Assembly: GCA_027858145.1 (NCBI GenBank)
Contig: JAQIDF010000429.1
Coordinates: 1 to 5,386 of the forward strand
Direction: 5' to 3'
Length of the DNA: 5,386 nucleotides
Source of the DNA: Prolixibacteraceae bacterium
Lineage (GTDB): Bacteria; Bacteroidota; Bacteroidia; Bacteroidales; Prolixibacteraceae
Below the pieces are notes generated by a model. That model had not been told where the DNA came from and did not search any database. It saw only the letters and a program-made list of their open reading frames with translations. Within the stretch, counting starts at the first letter, position 1. Each line of letters opens with the position of its first letter. Shown piece after piece: positions 1 through 5,386 of the stretch. The position numbers and the translations under genes are program-made.

Positions 1-2262
1 GTTGATGCCCGCATGGATGAACTCAAAAAGAGTTTGCCGGCCGGGTTCGAAATTCAAAAAGTATTTTTCCAGCCCGACAAGGTACGCGATGCCATTCATG
101 GTTTTATCTGGAATCTCGTGGCATCAATCATCATCGTGGTTATCGCACTGATGCTCACCATGGGGCTAAAAGGCGGGATGATAATCGGAACCGGATTGTT
201 GCTCACCATACTGGGAACCTTCCCCTTCCTTCTTATTGCCGGTGGCTCGCTTCAACGTATCTCGCTGGGTGCATTTATTGTAGCCATGGGAATGCTGGTT
301 GACAACTCCATTGTGGTGGTAGATGGCATTGCCGTTAGCATGCAACAAGGAATGAAACGTAAAAAAGCATTGATAAAAACGCCAAAACGCACGGCCATGC
401 CGCTCCTTGGCGCCACACTAATCGCCATTGTGGCTTTCCTGCCGGTATTTTTATCGAAAGATACAGCCGGAACGTATGCCCGCGACTTATTTATTGTTCT
501 ATGTATTTCACTGTCTGTTAGCTGGATACTGGCCATTACTCAGGTGCCGGTTTTTTCCGAAAAATTTCTGAAGATAAAAAAATCGAAAAAGAAAAAAGAC
601 CCCTTCGATGGTAACCTTTATCATGGAATACGAAGGATTCTTTCATTTTTGATTAACCACAAAACCGTTACCATCGTCACGTCCGTAATATTACTGGCCA
701 TTTCGGCCTACAATTTTAAGAATGTTAAAAAAGCCTTCTTCCCCGATTTCAACTACAACCAGGTATATGTACAATACACCATGCCCGATGGCACATCGCC
801 CAATAAGGTAAACGAAGATCTAAAAACGATATCCGAACATTTTCAATCTTACGACAAGGTGAAAATGGTGGTTTCGAGCCAGGGCATGACGCCAACACGT
901 TACAGCTTAGTACGCGCTATGGGAGAAGCCGGCGACAACTACGGCGAGCTCATCGTCAATTTCGACGATTACGACACCATGGTTGAAATGAAGCCAGTGC
1001 TTGAAAACTATCTGCGTCAAAATTACCCCGAAGCCTACATCCGCATACGAAAATACACCCTCTCGGTTAAATCGTCGCACATGGTTGAGGTGCAGTTTAA
1101 AGGCCCCGACCCGGCTGTATTGCGCGACCTTAGCGAACAAGCGCAGGCCATAATGCGCAACAACCCGTACGTTGATAAATATTCGGTTTGCGACGACTGG
1201 AACCCCATGGGGAAATCACTTTTGGCGCGTTACGACCGCGAAGCGGCAAACCGTGCCGGGGCGTCACGCTCGGATGTGAGCAACTCCATACTGGCTGCAA
1301 CCAGTGGCATTCCCATTGCCCAATATTACGAGGGAGAAACGACTTACAACATCAACCTAAAAACACGCAACAGCGACGGCTCTAAAATTGAAGACATCAG
1401 GGACATACCCGTATGGAACATGCTGCCCAACGTGGCTAATGTTGAACAAGATGATGTGATGGATGTATTTTACGGCTCAAGCAGCATCGACGCGGTTACC
1501 AAAAAAATCATGAGCCCGGTGCCACTCAGTGCCGTTACCAGCGGTGTGAACATGCAGTGGAGCGAGAGCCTGGTTCGCCGTGCCGATGGTCAGCGGGCTA
1601 TTGAAGCACAGTGCGACCCAGCCGAAGGAAGCAGTCCTGAACTGGTACGTAACACAATTTTAGATGAAATTGAGGCCATTGAACTGCCCGAAGGCTATTC
1701 GATAAAATGGTTGGGTGAGTACGATCTGCAAAAAGATGCGCTGACCAATATTTTCAGTTACCTGCCTGTTTCGGTCATGCTTATCATCATCATTTTATTG
1801 CTCCTTTTTAACGATTACCGGAAACCGGCTATTGTGCTTTTATGTATCCCATTGGCCGCCATCGGTATTGTTCCCGGAATGATACTTACCGGACAATCGT
1901 TCACTTTTATGGCCATCATCGGCACATTCGGGTTAATGGGTATGCTCATTAAAAACTCCATTGTTTTGCTCGACGAAATAGAAAAGCAAATCAGCGAAGA
2001 TGTAGCACGTTACACGGCGGTAGTTAATGCAACCATATCCAGAACACGCCCGGTAATTATGGCCTCGTTCACCACCATTCTGGGAATGCTGCCGCTTATT
2101 TTCGACCCCATGTACAGCAGCATGGCCGTGGCCATTATCAGCGGATTGCTCGTTGGCACCATTATCACACTGGTATTTGTGCCCATTTTGTATTCAGCCT
2201 TATTCCGCATATCAAAAAGCGAAGTAAGCCCGAAAAAAGCATTATCATCATCGCATAAATAA
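1..2262 (+). CDS. RND efflux permease, AcrB/HAE-like (5'-truncated)
   Basis: Inner-membrane proton-driven exporter of the resistance-nodulation-division family, the energised part of a tripartite efflux pump. The frame is open from base 1, so the ATG at 13 is internal and the gene continues leftwards; 753 codons are visible against about 1,020-1,050 in the family, so roughly the first 280-300 residues are missing. Counting from the ATG at 13: the end of the first periplasmic domain, then TM2 (about 33-50), TM3 (56-78), TM4 (84-108), TM5 (131-147), TM6 (160-182), a lysine-rich cytoplasmic loop (186-200), TM7 (218-235), the second large periplasmic porter/docking domain (239-573), and TM8-TM12 (580-730). 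The proton-relay signature in TM4 reads GMLVDNSIVVVD (Asp97; Asn98 where AcrB has a second Asp), and TM10 carries the matching lysine in GMLIKNSIVLLDE (Lys647). The C-terminal tail is short and basic. The stop lies 19 bases before the TolC-family gene, so they are surely one transcript. Family is certain; substrate is not predictable. Confidence 0.96.
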   Translation, partial: VDARMDELKKSLPAGFEIQKVFFQPDKVRDAIHGFIWNLVASIIIVVIALMLTMGLKGGMIIGTGLLLTILGTFPFLLIAGGSLQRISLGAFIVAMGMLVDNSIVVVDGIAVSMQQGMKRKKALIKTPKRTAMPLLGATLIAIVAFLPVFLSKDTAGTYARDLFIVLCISLSVSWILAITQVPVFSEKFLKIKKSKKKKDPFDGNLYHGIRRILSFLINHKTVTIVTSVILLAISAYNFKNVKKAFFPDFNYNQVYVQYTMPDGTSPNKVNEDLKTISEHFQSYDKVKMVVSSQGMTPTRYSLVRAMGEAGDNYGELIVNFDDYDTMVEMKPVLENYLRQNYPEAYIRIRKYTLSVKSSHMVEVQFKGPDPAVLRDLSEQAQAIMRNNPYVDKYSVCDDWNPMGKSLLARYDREAANRAGASRSDVSNSILAATSGIPIAQYYEGETTYNINLKTRNSDGSKIEDIRDIPVWNMLPNVANVEQDDVMDVFYGSSSIDAVTKKIMSPVPLSAVTSGVNMQWSESLVRRADGQRAIEAQCDPAEGSSPELVRNTILDEIEAIELPEGYSIKWLGEYDLQKDALTNIFSYLPVSVMLIIIILLLLFNDYRKPAIVLLCIPLAAIGIVPGMILTGQSFTFMAIIGTFGLMGMLIKNSIVLLDEIEKQISEDVARYTAVVNATISRTRPVIMASFTTILGMLPLIFDPMYSSMAVAIISGLLVGTIITLVFVPILYSALFRISKSEVSPKKALSSSHK

Positions 2263-2281
2263 TAGTTAAAACCGACATAAA

Positions 2282-3709
2282 ATGAACAGATATATTCTTA
2301 CCATACTATTAATTTTGGGTGTCTTAGGAAGTTTTGCCCAACAAAAACTTTCGCTTGAACAGTGCCGGCAAATGGCGCTGGAACAAAACGAGGACATCGA
2401 GATAGCCCATCTTCAGGTAGAAAAGGCCAAAGCCGAAAAAGCTGCCATGAAAACACAATATTTCCCTTCGTTATCGGGTAGTGCCACCGGTGCCTACCTA
2501 TTCAACGACATTGAAATGGAGATGTACATACCAACTTCCAAGCCCAATACGCAAACGGGTGAACTTGAGCCCAATTATATGCTCAACCCCTCAACCGGAG
2601 AACCTGTAATGGGCTCCGACGGCAACCCTGTTTTCAATGTTTATGGCTGGTTGCCACTTGAAATCAGCCTTAAAGGGGCTTATATGGCAGGCGTTTCGCT
2701 GGAGCAGCCCATTTATACCGGCGGGAAAATAATGGCCGGCAACCGCATGACAGAAATTGGTATCGACATGGCCGAAGAAAACCTGAACATGCAGTACGAA
2801 AGAACCATTCACAACACCGACCAATCGTACTGGCTGTATGTTACCGTGCAGGAAAAAGTAAAGCTTGCCGAAGAGTACAAAAAGCTGCTCGAAGGATTAC
2901 TGGCAACCACCCAGGATGCATACGAAACGGGCATGGCCACTCAAAACGATGTACTGAAAGTAAAAGTAAAACGAAACAAGGGAAAGCTGGAACTACAAAA
3001 AGCACAAAGCGGACTTAAACTCACCCGTATGGGTTTATGTCAGGCTACCGGACTCCCTTTCGATACTGAAATTATCACTACCGATAGCCTGAACAATAAA
3101 GTTGAGACCACCCGCCCTGAAGACAATGTAAACCTCAACTTCAGGCCTGAATTCAATATTTTGAAAAAGCAAATTGAAATGGCCAACCAGCAAATCAAAC
3201 TAACACGGGCCGATTTTCTTCCAACAGCCGGATTACAAATTGGCTATAATTATTTAGGGAACGTTGAGTTTAGCGACCAAAGTTTCGACCAGGGAAATGC
3301 CACCGTTATGGCATCGTTAAAAATACCGCTATTTCATTGGGGCGAAGGAATGAACAAAATTAAGGCAGCCCGCCATGAAGCATCAATCAGGAAAGCCGAA
3401 CTCGACAAAAACAGCCGCTTGCTGGAGCTGGAAATAACACAGGCAAGGCTAAACCTTATAGATGCCCAAACACGCATTGAACTGGCAGAAGAAAACTTAA
3501 CACAGGCCGAAGAAAACCTGAGGGTAACCAAAGACAACTACGAAGTTGGCATGAGCATCCTTACTGAGCTTTTGGAAGCACAGGCACAATGGCAGGAAGC
3601 CTACAGTGAGTTAATAGATGCCCGCGCCGAATGCAAAATTAAAGAATCGGCCTACCTGAAAGCAACCGGACAACTGGCCGCAAATAACAAAAACAAAGCA
3701 AGCAAATAA
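2282..3709 (+). CDS. TolC-family outer-membrane efflux channel
   Basis: Outer-membrane factor forming the trimeric exit duct for the RND permease encoded just upstream. The 475-residue length is normal. Residues 1-19 are a signal peptide (Asn-Arg, hydrophobic ILTILLILGVLG, then SFA), with cleavage expected near Ala19/Gln20; there is no lipobox cysteine, so unlike OprM it should not be lipidated. The two OEP half-repeats are visible as matching motifs: FPSLSGSATGAYLF (61-74) with FLPTAGLQIGYNYL (312-325); LEQPIYTGGK (140-149) with LKIPLFHWGEG (346-356); and YETGMATQNDVL (214-225) with YEVGMSILTELL (420-431). Long Glu/Lys/Gln/Ala-rich helices (about 160-250 and 355-465) are the coiled-coil tunnel. 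Oddity: the first half has about 60 residues between its two barrel strands (75-134) where the second has about 13, giving a large predicted extracellular loop. The ATG at 2282 directly precedes the signal peptide; the leader before it is A-rich with no Shine-Dalgarno, usual in Bacteroidota. Confidence 0.95.
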   Translation: MNRYILTILLILGVLGSFAQQKLSLEQCRQMALEQNEDIEIAHLQVEKAKAEKAAMKTQYFPSLSGSATGAYLFNDIEMEMYIPTSKPNTQTGELEPNYMLNPSTGEPVMGSDGNPVFNVYGWLPLEISLKGAYMAGVSLEQPIYTGGKIMAGNRMTEIGIDMAEENLNMQYERTIHNTDQSYWLYVTVQEKVKLAEEYKKLLEGLLATTQDAYETGMATQNDVLKVKVKRNKGKLELQKAQSGLKLTRMGLCQATGLPFDTEIITTDSLNNKVETTRPEDNVNLNFRPEFNILKKQIEMANQQIKLTRADFLPTAGLQIGYNYLGNVEFSDQSFDQGNATVMASLKIPLFHWGEGMNKIKAARHEASIRKAELDKNSRLLELEITQARLNLIDAQTRIELAEENLTQAEENLRVTKDNYEVGMSILTELLEAQAQWQEAYSELIDARAECKIKESAYLKATGQLAANNKNKASK

Positions 3710-3716
3710 TAATTTA

Positions 3717-3724
3717 TACCTTTG
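3717..3724 (+). promoter_or_regulatory. Candidate Bacteroidota sigma-70 -7 box (TACCTTTG)
   Basis: TACCTTTG matches the Bacteroidota -7 consensus TAnnTTTG exactly and sits 26 bases before the kinase ATG, in the 41-base gap after the TolC-family stop. Initiation would fall around 3729-3733, leaving a leader of about 20 nt. I see no TTTG or TTG -33 element at the expected distance (about 3692-3700 is A-rich), so the match is half a promoter. A short dyad, CGGT-tacac-ACCG (3727-3739), overlaps the predicted start. The same 8-mer pattern also occurs by chance inside the kinase gene (4016-4023), so position, not the motif alone, is the argument. Confidence 0.5.
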
Positions 3725-3750
3725 AACGGTTACACACCGGCAACACAGCA

Positions 3751-4788
3751 ATGCAGAATAAAGATTTACAATTTGTAAGCAATTTGTCGTCGTACAAATG
3801 GAAATGCATACTGTTCAGGATAGGAACAGTAAGCCTCTTTGCCTTTCTGTTTATGCTTTTTGCCGATGTTATTGCAGCTGAAGAAGGGCTGATAGTTCCC
3901 ATACCGCAATACATACGGGTAATCATCCTGTTCAATATTATCACCGAAAGCAATGTATTTTTAGACAACCTGTCGGAACGCTATTTTTCCATACCCCAAC
4001 ACATTAAAACACGCGTACTTTTGCATTTTCTTTTAAGCATTGGCATTGGTGTGGTTGCCCTTTTATATTTTAAAGGGTTAATCAATGAAGTAAACGTATT
4101 GCAACAACCCATTACCTGGCTGATGGTGGCTTTCGGGTTTATTTTTGTGTTTATTCTAATCATTGTATCCATTAGCTTTCGTATTACTTCAAAATGGATA
4201 TCGGCAAGAGAAGAAGTAAAAGACCTGAAACAGCTTCAATTGCGAAACGATTATAACGCCTTGCAAGACCAACTCAATCCGCATTTCCTGTTCAACAACC
4301 TGAGCGTACTAAAATCGATGATCAAATACACCCCGGACGCAGCCATCGACTTTACCCAGAACTTTACCGACACCTATCGGTACGTTTTACAAAGTGCCAA
4401 TAAAGAAACCGTAAACCTGTGGGAGGAACTTGAGTTTTTGACTGCTTACATTGCCCTACATAAAGAGCGACTGGGCGAGGGGCTAAATATTGAAACCAAT
4501 ATCAACCCGGAGCACAAGTATCGAAAAATACCCCCACTCTCGTTGCAATTGCTTATCGAAAATGCCATTAAACACAACATCGCAACCAAAGATGAACCAC
4601 TGAACATCAGCATCAAAACCAAACAGGAACACATTAAGGTTGAAAACAATATTCAGCCCAAAGAAAACTCTTATTCAACATCAAAAGGATTGAAAAACCT
4701 TGTTTCGCGCTATCATTTTTTAACCGACCGTGAAGTAAGTATTAAACAGGATGAAAAAACATTCAATGTAGAACTGCCATTGCTTTAA
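3751..4788 (+). CDS. LytS/YehU-type sensor histidine kinase, four-TM
   Basis: Membrane sensor kinase expected to autophosphorylate on histidine and pass the phosphate to the LytTR regulator encoded 12 bases downstream. In its 345 residues, four hydrophobic helices lie at about 18-41, 52-69, 87-108 and 119-144, joined by periplasmic loops of only about 10 residues each (41-51 and 109-118). A charged, probably coiled-coil linker (149-173) leads to the His_kinase domain (PF06580 type): H-box LQDQLNPHFLFNNL with the phospho-acceptor His178, then an HATPase_c domain with N-box LQLLIENAIKHN (Asn271, His275, Asn276). The G-box reads STSKGLKNL (309-317), keeping only the second glycine of the usual GxGLxN. 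There is no PAS, HAMP or other sensor domain. The ATG at 3751 is chosen because no ATG or GTG lies in frame in the gap before it, and it leaves a normal cytoplasmic N-terminus. No Shine-Dalgarno is present. The signal is unknown; sensing within or at the membrane is an inference from the topology. Confidence 0.95.
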   Translation: MQNKDLQFVSNLSSYKWKCILFRIGTVSLFAFLFMLFADVIAAEEGLIVPIPQYIRVIILFNIITESNVFLDNLSERYFSIPQHIKTRVLLHFLLSIGIGVVALLYFKGLINEVNVLQQPITWLMVAFGFIFVFILIIVSISFRITSKWISAREEVKDLKQLQLRNDYNALQDQLNPHFLFNNLSVLKSMIKYTPDAAIDFTQNFTDTYRYVLQSANKETVNLWEELEFLTAYIALHKERLGEGLNIETNINPEHKYRKIPPLSLQLLIENAIKHNIATKDEPLNISIKTKQEHIKVENNIQPKENSYSTSKGLKNLVSRYHFLTDREVSIKQDEKTFNVELPLL

Positions 4789-4800
4789 AACTGAACCATT

Positions 4801-5386
4801 ATGCAAGTAGCCATTATTGAAGATGAACTCCACAATAGTCGAATTCTTGAAGAAATGATGCATACGCTGCGCCCTGGATGGGAAATTTGCGGCACTTTCG
4901 AAAGCATTAAGCAAAGTGTGGATTTCTTGAAATTGAACACACACCCCGACCTTATCCTGATGGATATCCAGTTGAGTGATGGCACCTGTTTCTCTATTTT
5001 CGACCAGGTTGAATTACAAAGCAACATCATTTTCACCACAGCCTACGACAATTACGCCATCCAGGCTTTTAAGGTAAATAGTATCGATTACCTGTTGAAA
5101 CCGATAAAAGAAAACGACCTCGAAAAAGCTCTTCAAAAGCTTGAAAGCTACCATAACCGACATAAAAAAATGCCGGTTGATTATTCCGAAATTGTTGATG
5201 CTATCCGTTCAGAAAAGAAAAAATACCGCAAACGTTTTTTAATAAACCGCGGCAACAGCTATTTTAAAATCAACACTAACGATATTGCCTGTTTTGTTAG
5301 CGAAAACAAAGTAACCACGGCAATAACCTTCACGAATGAAAAGTACGTGGTTGATTTCACGCTCGACCGGCTGGAAGAAGAACTCG
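4801..5386 (+). CDS. LytTR response regulator (3'-truncated)
   Basis: Cytoplasmic transcription regulator of the receiver plus LytTR class, probable partner of the kinase just upstream (12-base gap, same strand, no Shine-Dalgarno). The frame runs off the right edge after 195 codons; the family usually has about 235-260, so some 45-60 residues are missing. Receiver domain, residues 1-117: acidic pocket IIEDE (Glu7, Asp8), phospho-acceptor Asp55 in LILMDIQLSDG, Thr80 in FTTAYDNYA, and Lys100 in DYLLKPI. The stretch from Ala81 to Pro101, with its AYDNYAIQAFK and SIDYLLKP motifs, is typical of receivers joined to LytTR domains. A charged linker (118-142) is followed by the first half of the LytTR DNA-binding domain from about 143: RFLINRGNSYFKI, then DIACFVSENKVT and a DFTLDRLEEEL helix. 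The ATG at 4801 starts directly at the first receiver strand, as expected. Targets cannot be read from this window; autoregulation or control of the adjacent pump is possible but unproven. Confidence 0.94.
   Translation, partial: MQVAIIEDELHNSRILEEMMHTLRPGWEICGTFESIKQSVDFLKLNTHPDLILMDIQLSDGTCFSIFDQVELQSNIIFTTAYDNYAIQAFKVNSIDYLLKPIKENDLEKALQKLESYHNRHKKMPVDYSEIVDAIRSEKKKYRKRFLINRGNSYFKINTNDIACFVSENKVTTAITFTNEKYVVDFTLDRLEEEL

Noticed and set aside
252..536. 94-codon open frame on the - strand inside the RND gene
   Set aside because: It lies wholly opposite a strongly supported gene, resembles no known family, and is explained by the codon bias of the + strand gene. The other antisense frames of 60-84 codons were rejected for the same reason.
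576..598. A-rich tract with A7 and AAAAAAG, a possible slippery site for programmed frameshifting in the RND gene
   Set aside because: The tract is read as AAA AAG AAA AAA GAC, so the A-AAA-AAG heptamer is not in the phase needed for -1 slippage. The encoded lysines form a plausible cytoplasmic loop after TM6, and the frame continues normally.
1188..1385. 65-codon + strand frame in another phase within the RND periplasmic domain
   Set aside because: Its residue composition is unlike a real protein, and the overlapping RND frame is intact with matching family motifs on both sides.
2263..2281. Gap between the permease and the TolC-family gene as a promoter or terminator site
   Set aside because: It is only 19 bases, with no TTTG box, no inverted repeat and no T-run; it is an ordinary intra-operon spacer.
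3722..3730. Possible LytTR half-site on the - strand (ACCGTTCAA)
   Set aside because: It matches the general LytTR half-site pattern at 8 of 9 positions, but I find no second half-site at the usual 10-13 base spacing on the same strand, so it is not enough to call an operator.
4016..4023. Second TAnnTTTG match (TACTTTTG), inside the kinase gene
   Set aside because: It is internal to a coding region, has no start codon of a separate gene nearby, and about one chance match is expected in a window of this size.

Overview
The window is a compact, gene-dense piece of a Bacteroidota chromosome, probably class Bacteroidia. A Marinilabiliales/Prolixibacteraceae-like source is my impression only; nothing here fixes it. 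The evidence is the lack of Shine-Dalgarno sequences before the starts, a TAnnTTTG-type -7 promoter box in the only gap of any size, and a LytS-like four-helix histidine kinase paired with a LytTR response regulator, an arrangement very common in this phylum. All genes lie on the + strand. There are no RNA genes, mobile elements, CRISPR arrays or long repeats that I can see, and no gene-free stretch longer than 41 bases.

Layout. (1) Positions 1-2262 hold the C-terminal three quarters of an RND-family inner-membrane efflux permease, cut by the left edge. (2) After 19 bases comes a complete TolC-family outer-membrane channel (2282-3709). These two are almost certainly co-transcribed and form the inner and outer parts of a tripartite pump; the periplasmic adaptor is not in the window and is expected upstream. 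(3) A 41-base gap with a candidate Bacteroidota promoter (-7 box 3717-3724) leads to a complete sensor histidine kinase (3751-4788). (4) After 12 bases comes its likely partner, a LytTR-type response regulator (4801 to the right edge), truncated inside its DNA-binding domain.

Working model (inference). The RND permease, an unseen adaptor and the TolC channel export a substrate that cannot be predicted from sequence. The kinase has almost no periplasmic domain, so it probably senses something in or at the inner membrane, and its regulator may control the pump or other envelope genes. The candidate promoter suggests the regulatory pair can be expressed apart from the pump genes.

I find no clearly undescribed system. 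The points most worth a second look are the pump/two-component linkage, a roughly 60-residue extracellular-loop insertion present in only one half of the TolC protein, the modified glycine box of the kinase, and the promoter with a small dyad at the operon junction.
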